Shown here in pieces: positions 18,849 through 28,074 of a stretch of DNA of 64,000 nucleotides. Below the pieces are notes generated by a model. That model made no database searches and was not told the DNA's origin. It saw only the letters and a list, made by a program, of their open reading frames with translations. The DNA is taken from contig NZ_CP029495.1 in assembly GCF_003325475.1 (NCBI RefSeq), positions 3,968,001 through 4,032,000 of the forward strand, read 5' to 3'. The stretch's first letter is position 1; each line of letters starts with the position of its first letter. This DNA comes from Chromobacterium phragmitis. Lineage in GTDB: Bacteria > Pseudomonadota > Gammaproteobacteria > Burkholderiales > Chromobacteriaceae. The translations under genes were made by a program, and so were the position numbers.

Positions 18849-21341
18849 ATGTTACACAGCCTGACCCTGGTATGCCCGCTGCCAAACGGCATCCATGCCC
18901 GCCCGGCCAGCCGCATCGCCGAGTTCTGCGCCGGATTCGGCGCCGCCATCCGCTGGCGCAATCAGCGCAACGGCCAGATGGCCGACGCCAAAAGCGTGCT
19001 CAGCCTGATAGGCGGGGATATCTTGTTCAACGACGTCGTCGACATCGAGATCGACGGCGCGGAATCGGAGCGCGTGGCCGCCGAACTCAGCCGCTTCCTG
19101 AAGCAAACCTTGCCGCATTGCGACGAGCCGCTGGCCGCCGCGCCGGCTGCCTGCCGCGCCTTGCCTCGCGGCCTGGCCGAGCTGGCGCCGTCGCCATGCT
19201 TCGGCCAGCCCGCCGGACAGGGCGTGGCGATAGGCGAAATTTGCGTTCATCGCGCTTATCGGATGCCGGAGCCGGAGACGCTGCCCGCCTCGCGCGGATT
19301 GGACCGGGAGCTGGCCGAGCTGGGCTTGGCGATGGCCGGCTTGGGCGAGCGGCTGCTGGGCGAGGCCGCGCGGCTGGACGGAGAGGCCGCCGCCGTGTCG
19401 CGCGCCCATTTGTCCCTGCTGCGGGATTCCGACTTCCGCGCCAGACTGGAGGAGGCGGTGGCGGCTGGCGCTAGCGCGGCGAGCGCGGTGGCGGCAGCGG
19501 TCGCGCATTACCGCGCTCAACTGGCCAGGTCTGCCAGCGAATACCTGCGCGAGCGCGAGATGGATATCCGCGACGTGGGCCGGCGCTTGCTGGACATCCT
19601 GGCGCCGGGCCTGGAGCCAGGCGCGGCCGAGCTGCCTGCCGCCGCGCTGCTGTGGGCGGAGGACCTCGCCCCCAGCGAGCTGCTGGCGCTGGATCGCAGC
19701 CGGGTAAAGGGCCTGTTGCTGGCGCGCGGCGGCTTGACCTCCCACACCATCATTCTGGCGCGCGCGTTTTCCTTGCCGGTGCTGACGGGCGTGCAGCATG
19801 GCGCCATCGCGGCCGGCATCGGCGAAACAGCGGTGCTGGACGCCAGCCTGGGCGCCTTGTTCCTGTCGCCCAGCCCTGAGGTGCGGGACTACTATCTGGA
19901 CGAGGAGGCGTTGCTGGCGTGCCAGCGCCAGCGGCTGGCGCGGGCTTGCGGCGGCGCGTCCGTCAGCGCCGATGGCCAGAGGCTGGAGCTGGCGGTGAAC
20001 ATCGCCTCCGCCGCCGAGGCGCAGCTGGGCTTCGCTCAAGGCGCGGACGGGATTGGGCTGTTCCGTACGGAAATGCTGTTCATGGATGCCGACGAGCCGC
20101 CGAGCGAGGATGCGCAATTCCAATGCTACGCCGAGGTGGTGAGGCTGGCGGCCGGCCGGCCGGTGATCATCCGCACCTTCGATATCGGCGGCGACAAGCC
20201 GGCGCGCTGCATGTCCATGCCGCAGGAGCGCAACCCCTTTCTGGGCTATCGCGCCATCCGCATGTACCCGGATCAGGAGGCTGCGTTCCGCAGCCAGCTG
20301 CGGGCCATCTTGCGCGCCGGCGAATTCGGGCCGGTCAAGGTGATGATCCCGATGATCGCGACGTTGGCGGAGTTGCGCTGGGCCAGGCGGTTGCTGGAAG
20401 AAGAGCGCGCCGCGCTGGGCGTGGCGGAGCCGGTTCCGCTCGGCATCATGCTGGAGGTGCCGTCGGTGCTGTTCCAGCTGGAGGCTTTTTGCCGCGAGGT
20501 GGATTTTTTCAGCGTGGGCAGCAACGATCTGACTCAGTATCTGTTTGCCGCTGACCGCGACAACGATAGGGTGGGGCAGTTGTACGACAGTCTGCATCCG
20601 GCTTTTCTGGCGGCCTTGAGCCAGGCGGCGGCAACCATTCATCGCCACGGGCGCTGGATAGGCTTGTGCGGCGAGGCCGCCGCCGCGCCGCACGCGCTGC
20701 CTTTGTTCCTGGGCATGGGGTTGGACGAATTGAGCATGAGCGCGCCCTCGTTGCAGGCGTGCCGGCGGCGGTTGCGCGAGCTGGACGCCGGACGCTGCCG
20801 CGAATTGTTGGCGCGGGCGCTGCAATGCGCGGATGGCGCCGAGGTGAGGGCGTTGGTGGAGAACGGCGCCGCGCGTCCCGCGTTGCCGATGCTGACGGAG
20901 GACTGCCTGCTGCCGGATGTCGGCTGGCGCAGCAAGGCGGCGGTGATCAAGGGCATGGTGGATCGGTTGTGGCTGCTGGAGCGCTGCGATGACCGCTATG
21001 GCATGGAGGAAGACTTGTGGCTGCGCGAACAGGCTTACTCCACCGGGCTGGGCTACGGTTTCGCCATCCCGCACGCCAAGTCCGAACATGTGCTGCATCC
21101 CACCTTGTGTCTGGCCCGGCTGGCGCAGCCGGTGGACTGGGGCGCCAGCGACGGCCTGCCGGTGGACATGGTGCTGTTGCTGGCTTTCAACGCCGCGGAC
21201 GCCGGCGCCGCGCACCTGAAGTTCTTCTCGCGCCTGGCCCGGCTGGTGATGCATGATGATTTTCGCCAGGCGTTGCGCGGCGAGCGCGATCCCGAGCGGC
21301 TTCAGGCGCTGTTGCGGGACAGGCTGGAGGGCGCGGCATGA
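18849..21341 (+). CDS. Multiphosphoryl transfer protein HPr-EI-EIIA (FryA-like)
   Basis: An 830-residue PTS fusion. Domain order: HPr at about 1-90 (active His16 in NGIHARPAS), Enzyme I at about 110-660 (active His299 in GGLTSHTIILAR; the PEP-binding FDIGGDKPAR and GSNDLTQY follow), and fructose-type EIIA at about 690-830 (active His742 in FAIPHAKS). It carries phosphate from PEP to EIIB without the general PTS proteins. The order and length match E. coli FryA, not Pseudomonas-type FruB, which starts with IIA. It overlaps manA by four bases. Confidence 0.93.
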   Translation: MLHSLTLVCPLPNGIHARPASRIAEFCAGFGAAIRWRNQRNGQMADAKSVLSLIGGDILFNDVVDIEIDGAESERVAAELSRFLKQTLPHCDEPLAAAPAACRALPRGLAELAPSPCFGQPAGQGVAIGEICVHRAYRMPEPETLPASRGLDRELAELGLAMAGLGERLLGEAARLDGEAAAVSRAHLSLLRDSDFRARLEEAVAAGASAASAVAAAVAHYRAQLARSASEYLREREMDIRDVGRRLLDILAPGLEPGAAELPAAALLWAEDLAPSELLALDRSRVKGLLLARGGLTSHTIILARAFSLPVLTGVQHGAIAAGIGETAVLDASLGALFLSPSPEVRDYYLDEEALLACQRQRLARACGGASVSADGQRLELAVNIASAAEAQLGFAQGADGIGLFRTEMLFMDADEPPSEDAQFQCYAEVVRLAAGRPVIIRTFDIGGDKPARCMSMPQERNPFLGYRAIRMYPDQEAAFRSQLRAILRAGEFGPVKVMIPMIATLAELRWARRLLEEERAALGVAEPVPLGIMLEVPSVLFQLEAFCREVDFFSVGSNDLTQYLFAADRDNDRVGQLYDSLHPAFLAALSQAAATIHRHGRWIGLCGEAAAAPHALPLFLGMGLDELSMSAPSLQACRRRLRELDAGRCRELLARALQCADGAEVRALVENGAARPALPMLTEDCLLPDVGWRSKAAVIKGMVDRLWLLERCDDRYGMEEDLWLREQAYSTGLGYGFAIPHAKSEHVLHPTLCLARLAQPVDWGASDGLPVDMVLLLAFNAADAGAAHLKFFSRLARLVMHDDFRQALRGERDPERLQALLRDRLEGAA

Positions 21342-22534
21342 GCGCGTTTCCCTTGCATGGGCTGGCGCAGCATTACGCCTGGGGCGGGAAGCGCTTCATT
21401 CCCCGCATGCTGGGTCTGGACAATGCCGAGAGGCTGCGCTTCGCCGAGTGGTGGCTGGGCGCGCACGAAGAGGCGCCGTCGGTGATCGCCACCCCGCAAG
21501 GGCCGCAGCCGCTGCATTACGCCATCTCCCATCAGCCGCGAGCCTTCCTGGGCGACGCGGTGATCCGCCGCCATGGTTGCCGGCTGCCTTTTCTGATGAA
21601 GGTGCTCGATGTGGACGCGCCCTTGTCTATCCAGGTGCATCCTGACGAAGCGCAGGCGAAAGCGGGCTTCGCCCGCGACAACGCCGCCGGGCTGGCGCTG
21701 GACGATGTCCGCCGCCATTATCGTGATCCTTATCCCAAACCGGAAATGATGGTGGCGTTGTCGCCGTTTTGGCTGTTGCATGGCTTGCGGCCGGACGGCG
21801 ACATCGACGCGTTGCTTGCGCGGCAGCCGGAGTGGCGGTGCTTGCGGGAACGGCTGGCGAAAGAGGGCGGCGCGGCCTTGCATCGCCATCTGCTGCGGTT
21901 GCCGCAGGCAGAGATCGCCGGCTTGCTGCGGCCGCTGTGGCGCAGGCTGGCGGCTGGCGGGGATGCCGGGCCGGCCGATCCGGATCATTGGGTCAAGCGG
22001 CTGCCCGGCGCGCGGGCCGAAGACCGCGGGGTGTTTGGCTGCTACCTGCTTAATCTGGTGGGGCTGAGGCCGGGCGAGGCCATCTTCCAGCCGGCGCGGC
22101 TGCCGCATGCCTATCTGCATGGCCGCAACATCGAATTGATGGCCAATTCCGACAATGTGCTGCGGGCGGGGCTCACAGACAAGCCAGTGGATGTGGAGGC
22201 GCTGCTGGCGGTGATGGACGACGCGCCGGTCGAGCCCGAGGTGCTGGCCGCGCCGGCCGGCTGCGGCTTGCGGGCGTATCCGCGCTGCGGAGGCGACTAC
22301 TTCGCGCTGGATCAGTTGCTGCTAGGCGAAGGGGAGGGCGACGCATGGCGCAGCGGCGGGCCGGAGCTCTTGCTGGTGGTGGACGGCAGCTTGCGCCTGC
22401 GCTGCGGAGAAGGAGAGCTGACGCTGGAGCAGGGGCACAGCGCCTTGCTGCAGCCGGGCATGGCGTGCGAGGCGACAGCAGGTCGGCTGGCGCTGGCTTA
22501 CCGGGCGTTTTGCCCGCTGGCTGCGGGATGTTAA
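21338..22534 (+). CDS. manA: Mannose-6-phosphate isomerase, class I
   Basis: A 398-residue zinc enzyme that interconverts mannose 6-phosphate and fructose 6-phosphate. The zinc-binding QVHPDEAQAK motif, the YPKPEMM segment and LPHAYLHG / MANSDNVLRAGLT blocks of class I isomerases are all seen. Its start overlaps the stop of the PTS fusion (ATGA), so it belongs to the sugar operon. This placement argues that mannose is taken up and phosphorylated by the PTS and then enters glycolysis as fructose 6-phosphate. The substrate assignment is an inference from context. Confidence 0.94.
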   Translation: MSAFPLHGLAQHYAWGGKRFIPRMLGLDNAERLRFAEWWLGAHEEAPSVIATPQGPQPLHYAISHQPRAFLGDAVIRRHGCRLPFLMKVLDVDAPLSIQVHPDEAQAKAGFARDNAAGLALDDVRRHYRDPYPKPEMMVALSPFWLLHGLRPDGDIDALLARQPEWRCLRERLAKEGGAALHRHLLRLPQAEIAGLLRPLWRRLAAGGDAGPADPDHWVKRLPGARAEDRGVFGCYLLNLVGLRPGEAIFQPARLPHAYLHGRNIELMANSDNVLRAGLTDKPVDVEALLAVMDDAPVEPEVLAAPAGCGLRAYPRCGGDYFALDQLLLGEGEGDAWRSGGPELLLVVDGSLRLRCGEGELTLEQGHSALLQPGMACEATAGRLALAYRAFCPLAAGC

Positions 22535-22572
22535 TGTGGCGGATTATTCGTGTCGATAATGGATGACAACGT

Positions 22573-23391
22573 ATGACGCCGCGCATGTCCTTCCGTCTGA
22601 GCTGGCCCGCCGAGCTCAAGCGGCTATGCCATGCGCCGGCGGGCCGACACATGCCGGCCGGCGCCTACCAGGTTCATTTCCCGAGGCTGGAGCTGGTGCT
22701 GTCCAATCGCTACCACTACAGCCATGAGGGCTGCGAGAACGCCAGCCTGTCGGCGCAGGAGGCGCTGTTCATTCCGGCCGAGCACTGGACGCTGCCCAAC
22801 TGGTGCGCCAACGGCGAAGTGCTGCATGTCCTGTTCGATTACGCCCGCATCGGCTTCAGCCTGGTGCGTTCCGGGCCGCAGGGGGTGATCAGCACGCACA
22901 AGGAAAGCATGGTGCTGGCCCAGCGCGGCAGCCTGAACGGCATGCTGGACGTGCTGGGCGGCTTGTGCCGCGACGGGGCCGGGCCGGAGGTGCTGCGGCT
23001 GCAAGGCCAGGCGCTGCTGGCTTTGCTGCTGTCGTTGTACGACGAGGCGCGCGACAGCCAATGGCAGCAAGGCGGCAACCAGTTCCGCGCCATCTGCCTG
23101 TACATCAGCGAACATCTGTACGCGCCGCTGACCCGCGAAGACGTGGCGCTGCGCTTCGGCATTTCCACTACCCATCTGTCGCGGTTGTTTCGCCAGCACT
23201 TGGGGCACGGTTTCTGCGAATTTCTGGCCCATTCCCGGCTAGACCTGGCCAAAACGCTGCTGCGCCAGGGGCAGTTGCCGCTCAGCGGCGTCGCCGCCCG
23301 TTGCGGCTATGTCGACGTCAGCTACTTCCATCGCGTTTTCAAGCAGCGCTTCGCGATGACGCCGTGCGCGTATCGACGCGAGTTCGCCTGA
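22573..23391 (+). CDS. AraC-family regulator of the PTS-manA operon
   Basis: A 272-residue regulator with an N-terminal sensing domain of about 150 residues (cupin-like by length and hydrophobic pattern) and a C-terminal double helix-turn-helix at about 168-270. The second HTH shows the AraC signature VAARCGYVDVSYFHRVFKQ. It starts 38 bases after manA and is the last gene of the operon, so it probably controls it, much as E. coli fry genes adjoin an AraC-type gene. Its start has only a weak ribosome-binding site. It is convergent with the next gene. Confidence 0.9.
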   Translation: MTPRMSFRLSWPAELKRLCHAPAGRHMPAGAYQVHFPRLELVLSNRYHYSHEGCENASLSAQEALFIPAEHWTLPNWCANGEVLHVLFDYARIGFSLVRSGPQGVISTHKESMVLAQRGSLNGMLDVLGGLCRDGAGPEVLRLQGQALLALLLSLYDEARDSQWQQGGNQFRAICLYISEHLYAPLTREDVALRFGISTTHLSRLFRQHLGHGFCEFLAHSRLDLAKTLLRQGQLPLSGVAARCGYVDVSYFHRVFKQRFAMTPCAYRREFA

Positions 23392-23428
23392 TGCGGCTCG
23401 CGGTTGAACAGCGTCCGAAGCGGCGCTT

Positions 23429-23950
23429 TCAGCGGATCGGGCCTTTCACCAGCCGGACGCCAAGCCTGGCAAGCTCGGTGCTGCCATCCGCCTCGCCTGT
23501 CAGAAAATCAATGTTGTAGATCAGCGGCGGGATCTCTGCTATCGGGGTGTCGCTCCAGTACTTGGCGCTGTTATCGTAAAGCTCGGCCACGTCCGGGAAA
23601 ATGTTTCGATTGATCGCCGGGTTTTGGCAGCGCCGCTCCACGATGCCGGCCAACTCCTCAATCGCCGGCACTCTCCAGCCATGGCCGAGCGCTGCCGAGT
23701 GACGCCGGGCCTCTTGGTGGCGGAGCAGACGGATTTCGCCGAAGCACCGTTTGCCATCCCAGCGCTGTCCCACGCTGCAGCGCAGCCAGACCAAGCCGGT
23801 GCGCTTGTCGCGAACCTCTTCCCCATCGACGGTGAAGCGCGAGGATGGCGTGGAGGCGCGCCGGGAGGTGTCGCAATCTCCTCCGAATGCATGGATGGGC
23901 AGCCAGGCAAGCAGTGAGCAGGCTGCCGGGAAAAGAATGCTTTTTTTCAT
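23429..23950 (-). CDS. Secreted DUF1566 (Lcl C-terminal)-like protein
   Basis: A 173-residue protein starting with a signal peptide (MKKSILFPAACSLLAWLPIH, cleavage near AFG). The mature part carries the DUF1566 pattern: DKRTGLVWLRC, then a Cys pair around QRWDGKRC, then GWRVPAIEELAGI. It has five cysteines in the mature part and is probably extracytoplasmic. An alternative in-frame start at 23986 would overlap the upstream pbp gene and spoil the signal peptide. DUF1566 domains are common in surface proteins of unknown role. Confidence 0.78.
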   Translation of the reverse strand: MKKSILFPAACSLLAWLPIHAFGGDCDTSRRASTPSSRFTVDGEEVRDKRTGLVWLRCSVGQRWDGKRCFGEIRLLRHQEARRHSAALGHGWRVPAIEELAGIVERRCQNPAINRNIFPDVAELYDNSAKYWSDTPIAEIPPLIYNIDFLTGEADGSTELARLGVRLVKGPIR

Positions 23951-23987
23951 GAAGCGTTTCGCGCCAGGCGGGAAGTATGTTCGCATG

Positions 23988-25676
23988 CTAGATGTCTGCG
24001 GGAATATCCTGCGGCATCGGCGGCAGGATAGGTTGTCCGGGAGCGTCCGGCTGAATATTGAGGAGGCGAAGCGCGTCGCCGGCGACGCGCGAGAAGATGG
24101 GGGCCGCCACCGCTCCGCCATAGTATTGGCCGGCGCTTGGCTCATCCACCGTTACCGCGACGATGATGCGGGGACTCTTGCCGGGCGCGAATCCGATGAA
24201 GGAGGCGCGGTGCTTGTCCGCCACGTAGCGTCCATCGGCCAGCTTGCGCGCCGTGCCGGGCTTGCCGCCCATGCTGTATCCCGGCACCCGAGCCGCCGCG
24301 GCGCCGCCTCCCGCTTGGCTGTTGGCGACCAGAAGATCGCGCATGAGCGCGGCGGTGCGCTCGCTGACGACTCTTCGGGATGGCGCTTCCATGGTTTGCG
24401 GATAGAGCGATACGGGCAGCAGCAGCCCGCCGTTGGCGAATACGGTGAAGGCCCGGGCCAATTGAAGAAGGCTGCCGGAAACGCCATAGCCGAATGACAT
24501 CGTCGCCTGGTCTATCTGGCGCCATGTTTTCCAGTCCCGCAACGTGCCGCTTGACTCCCCTGGGAAGCCTGTTCCGGGTTTTCGTCCGAATCCCAAATCG
24601 TTGTAAAAGCGCCAGAAACGCTCGGGCGTGGACATCAAGGCCAGCTTGCTGGTGCCGACATTGGACGATTTTTGCATGATGCCCAACATATCGAGGCTGG
24701 CGCGCGGCGCCACGTCTCGCACCGTGGCGGGGCCGATTTTGTAGCTTCGCGTATCCAGCATGGTGTGCAAGGTGGCGTGGCCGTCCTCCAGCGCCAGGGC
24801 CATGGCGAATGGTTTCATCACGGATCCCGCCTCAAAGGCGTCGACGATTCCCCGGTTGCGCATGTCCTCCGGCGCTGCGGATTGGCGGTTGTTGGGATTG
24901 AAGGCGGGATAGTTGGCCGCCGCCAGCAGCTCGCCGTTTTTCGCGTCCAGTACGATTACGCTTCCTGATCTGGCTTTGTGAGCTTGCACCGCTGACGAGA
25001 TGGCTTTGTGCGCTTGGTACTGGATGCGCGCATCGAGGGCTAGTTCGACTGTTTTTCCATGCGTCGGCGGTATTGCGCGCGAAGCGTCCGCGATGATTTG
25101 GCCGCGCAAGTCTTTCAAAACCTGCCGCGATCCGTTTCTGCCGGTAAGTTGGCCATCTTGCGACAGCTCAATTCCCTCTTGTCCTTTGCCTTCCGAGCCG
25201 GTCAAGCCGATCACGTGGGCGGTGGATTCTCCTGAAGGGTAAAAGCGCATGAACTCAGTTTCGGCAAAGATGCCCGGTATGCGCATGTCCAATATGTCCT
25301 GAGCGGTGCGCGGGTCCAGCCTTCGTTTCAAGTAGACGAATTCGCGGCCGCTGGCGATAAGTTTGCGATTGAGCGCTTCCGGGGAGACATCCAGCAATTC
25401 GGCCAAGTTCCGCAATTGAGAAATGCCTAGCGGCTGCATGATTTCAGGGTTGGCCCAAAGGCTTTTGACGGGGCTGCTGGAGGCAAGCAACTGGCCATTG
25501 CGATCCACAATCCGGCCTCGGCTGGCCTCCAATGTCAGTGCGCGCAGAAAGCGGATATCGCCCTGTTTCTGGAGGAAATCCTGCTGAAACAACTGCAGGA
25601 AGGCGGCGCGGATCGGCAGCGCCAGCAAGCATAGGCAGAGCAGTCCTGTGACGATGCGGGTTCGGATAGGGGACAT
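23988..25676 (-). CDS. FtsI/PBP2-type transpeptidase paralogue with KPGT in place of KTGT
   Basis: A class B penicillin-binding protein of 562 residues. It has one N-terminal transmembrane helix, a dimerisation region beginning at ASRGRIVDRNG, and a transpeptidase domain. Active motifs are AGSVMKP (SxxK), KSSN (SxN) and GGKPGTARK. The last is KTG in known FtsI proteins, so Thr is replaced by Pro. The C-terminus (HRASFIGFAPGKSPR, DEP..YYGG) is very like Neisseria PBP2. It is not next to division genes, so it is probably a paralogue of the dcw-cluster ftsI. The start at 25676 has GGGACG upstream. Confidence 0.85.
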   Translation of the reverse strand: MSPIRTRIVTGLLCLCLLALPIRAAFLQLFQQDFLQKQGDIRFLRALTLEASRGRIVDRNGQLLASSSPVKSLWANPEIMQPLGISQLRNLAELLDVSPEALNRKLIASGREFVYLKRRLDPRTAQDILDMRIPGIFAETEFMRFYPSGESTAHVIGLTGSEGKGQEGIELSQDGQLTGRNGSRQVLKDLRGQIIADASRAIPPTHGKTVELALDARIQYQAHKAISSAVQAHKARSGSVIVLDAKNGELLAAANYPAFNPNNRQSAAPEDMRNRGIVDAFEAGSVMKPFAMALALEDGHATLHTMLDTRSYKIGPATVRDVAPRASLDMLGIMQKSSNVGTSKLALMSTPERFWRFYNDLGFGRKPGTGFPGESSGTLRDWKTWRQIDQATMSFGYGVSGSLLQLARAFTVFANGGLLLPVSLYPQTMEAPSRRVVSERTAALMRDLLVANSQAGGGAAAARVPGYSMGGKPGTARKLADGRYVADKHRASFIGFAPGKSPRIIVAVTVDEPSAGQYYGGAVAAPIFSRVAGDALRLLNIQPDAPGQPILPPMPQDIPADI

Positions 25677-26145
25677 TTTCGTCCCGACTGGGTGTGGGTG
25701 CAGCTGGCGATGTCGAACGGGCATGGGAGGCGCCTATTCCTGAATGAGGGAGCGGGTGCCAGGATGCTATGGATGCCAGGCCAAGGTGTAAACGCGGCTT
25801 GCCGTAACGGATGTAACGGCCTTGGTTGTGCTCGAAGGGGGCAAAACGCCGATTGTGGCTATCGGTTTTTGTGATGCTGGAGGGCTTCGTTAGCTTTTAT
25901 GCATGAAGGGTTGGCAGTGTGTGCGTGAGCTGTTTTAAATGGAGAAAAAAATGATCGTTTTGGCTGCGAAGCAATAAGCCCGCCATTGAAGTTGAGCCCA
26001 CTTGTGATAAATCCTGAGCAAGATGCGAATAAAAATTTTTCTAGTTATGCTTGCATTATATAGCCCAAAATATTCATGATAAATACTTGGGGCAGTATTC
26101 TTATGGGACTGATACTCTTGATTTCAAGGATGTCACAGGTAGTGA
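25677..26145. other. AT-rich intergenic region beside tRNA-Ser
   Basis: No convincing gene. From about 25880 to 26145 base composition drops sharply compared with the surroundings. Only very short reading frames occur (for example 12 codons at 25936). I found no copy of the tRNA 3' end that would mark an attachment site, and no transposase remnant. It may hold the pbp promoter at its left end. Confidence 0.5.
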
Positions 26146-26187
26146 AAAAATAAGGCCCGAACAAATTGTTCGGGCCTTATTTTTTTT
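26146..26187. terminator. Bidirectional terminator after tRNA-Ser
   Basis: A perfect 13-bp stem (ATAAGGCCCGAAC/GTTCGGGCCTTAT) with a five-base loop has runs of A on its left and T on its right. It can terminate in both directions. It adjoins the tRNA 3' end and serves as its terminator on the minus strand. Confidence 0.93.
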
Positions 26188-26274
26188 GGCGGAGGCTGTG
26201 GGATTCGAACCCACGGACGGTTGCCCGTCGGCAGTTTTCAAGACTGCTGGTTTAAACCACTCACCCAAACCTCC
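26187..26274 (-). tRNA. tRNA-Ser (anticodon UGA)
   Basis: An 88-base tRNA on the minus strand, reading from 26274. The acceptor stem GGAGGTT pairs with AGCCTCC, the discriminator is G and the CCA end is encoded. The anticodon loop reads CTTGAAA with anticodon TGA. A long variable arm (GACGGGCAACCGTC) and GGTTCGAATCC T-arm confirm a class II serine tRNA. It decodes UCA and related UCN codons. Confidence 0.98.
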
Positions 26275-26384
26275 AGATTCAGGGCTTCGGTATCGCCATA
26301 TGAGCGTGCTGAATCGCAACGTCTCTAAATCTGCTTGATACCTGAATGAGAGGCGGCAATTCTAACGGGAATCGCTTCGTTTGG

Positions 26385-28055
26385 CTAGAGGGTTGCGGCG
26401 TTTGAAGCCAACATTTCCGCGGCGTGTTCGCGCGTGGTTTGGGTAAGCTCGACGCCGCCCAGCATGCGGGCGATTTCCAACACCCGCTGTTCTGCGTCCA
26501 GCGGCGCGATATTGCTGAGCACCTGGCCCTTGCGCTCGCGCTTGCTGACTTGCCAATGATGCTTGCCGCAGGATGCCACCTGGGGCAGGTGAGTGATGCA
26601 CAGCACTTGATAGCGTTGGCCCAGGTCGCGCAGCATGTGGCCGATCACCTCGGCCACGCGGCCGCCTATGCCCACGTCCACTTCGTCGAAGATCAGCGTG
26701 GGCACGCTGGCCACCTGGCTGATCACCACCTGCATCGCCAGGCTGATGCGGGATAGCTCGCCGCCGGAGGCTACCTTGGCCAGCGGTCGCAGGCTGGTGC
26801 CGGCATTGGCGGCCACCAGGTATTCGATCGACTCCATGCCGTGCGCGCCGGGTTCGGCCAGCGCGGACAGTTCGATGGCGAAGCGGGCGCCGCCCATCGC
26901 CAGCCGGCCCATTTCGCCGGAGATGCGTTCCGACAGCTCGCTGGCGGCCTGGCGGCGCTTGCCGGAAAGGGCTTCCGCCAGCGCGCGGTAGCGAGCCAGG
27001 CAGGCGGCCTCGGCCACGCTCAGCGCTTCGACATCCACGCTGGCCTCCAGCGCGGCCAGTTGCTGCTGCCAGTCGGCCAGCTTGTCGGCCAAGTCGGCGG
27101 GCTGCACTCGGTATTTGCGCGCCGAACTCATCAGCAAGTCCAGCCGGCGCTCCATTTCCACCAGTTGGTTCGCGTCCTGATCGATGTCGCTGGCGTAGTC
27201 GCGCAGGCTGTACACCACCTCGCGCAGCTCGGCGTCTACCGAATCCAGCAGTGACAGGGTATCGGTCAGGCGAGGGTCCAGATTGGACAGTTTGGACAAG
27301 CGGCTCTGCACGTGGGCGAGTTGGGTCAGGCAACTGTCGTCGTTTTCTGACAGGACATCCACCGCTTGCCGCGCGCTCTGCACCAGTTCCGCGGCATTGG
27401 CCAGCCGGGTGTGGCTTTGGCTCAGCGTGGCCCACTCGTCGGGCAATAGATTGAGCTCGGCCAGTTCGCCGATCTGCCAGGTCAGGCGTTCGCGTTCCAC
27501 TTCGGATTCGCGCGACATCCGTTCAGCATCCTGGCGCGCCTGGCGCGCCGCTTGCCACTCCTGCCAGGCCTTGTTGGCGTCGCGGGCCAGCGTGGCTGAG
27601 CCTGCATAGGCGTCCAGCAACTGGCGCTGGGTTTCACTCTTCATCAAAGACTGGTGGGCATGTTGGCCGTGGATGTCCACCAGGAACTCGCCCAACAGTT
27701 TCAACTGGGCCAGCGTGGCGGCCTGGCCGTTGACGAAGCTCTTGGAGCGGCCGCCTCGGTCTATCAGGCGGCGCAGAAGCAGTACGCCTTCGTCGCCGGA
27801 TAATTCGTTATCGGCCAGCCAGGCGTCGATTTCAGGGCGGCGCTCGATGGCGAATTCGGCAGTGAGCTCGGCGCGCTCTGCGCCTTCGCGCACCTGAGCG
27901 CCGTCGGCGCGGTCGCCCAGCAGTAATCCCAGCGCGTCCAGCATGATGGATTTGCCGGCGCCGGTTTCGCCGGTGAGCACGGTGAAGCCGTCGGAAAAGT
28001 CCAGCGCGATGCTGTCGACGATGACGAAATCTTTGACGGTCAGCGAAAGAAGCAT
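26385..28055 (-). CDS. recN: DNA repair ATPase RecN
   Basis: A 556-residue SMC-like ATPase acting in recombinational repair of double-strand breaks. The Walker A motif is GETGAGKS near residues 29-36. The C-terminal signature ASGGELSRISLAMQV and Walker B TLIFDEVDVGIGG follow a long central coiled coil (about 150-370). The length is normal. It starts 19 bases after nadK in a run of four same-strand genes. No canonical LexA site (CTGT-N8-ACAG) is seen directly upstream of recN. Confidence 0.97.
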   Translation of the reverse strand: MLLSLTVKDFVIVDSIALDFSDGFTVLTGETGAGKSIMLDALGLLLGDRADGAQVREGAERAELTAEFAIERRPEIDAWLADNELSGDEGVLLLRRLIDRGGRSKSFVNGQAATLAQLKLLGEFLVDIHGQHAHQSLMKSETQRQLLDAYAGSATLARDANKAWQEWQAARQARQDAERMSRESEVERERLTWQIGELAELNLLPDEWATLSQSHTRLANAAELVQSARQAVDVLSENDDSCLTQLAHVQSRLSKLSNLDPRLTDTLSLLDSVDAELREVVYSLRDYASDIDQDANQLVEMERRLDLLMSSARKYRVQPADLADKLADWQQQLAALEASVDVEALSVAEAACLARYRALAEALSGKRRQAASELSERISGEMGRLAMGGARFAIELSALAEPGAHGMESIEYLVAANAGTSLRPLAKVASGGELSRISLAMQVVISQVASVPTLIFDEVDVGIGGRVAEVIGHMLRDLGQRYQVLCITHLPQVASCGKHHWQVSKRERKGQVLSNIAPLDAEQRVLEIARMLGGVELTQTTREHAAEMLASNAATL

Positions 28056-28074
28056 GGTGTGTGGTCTGCTCCGG

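Noticed and set aside
26051..26338. 95-codon frame crossing the tRNA-Ser gene
   Set aside because: It runs through the terminator and tRNA on the opposite strand; it cannot be a real gene.
28056..28074. LexA box upstream of recN
   Set aside because: No CTGT-N8-ACAG pattern is present; recN seems to be transcribed with nadK.
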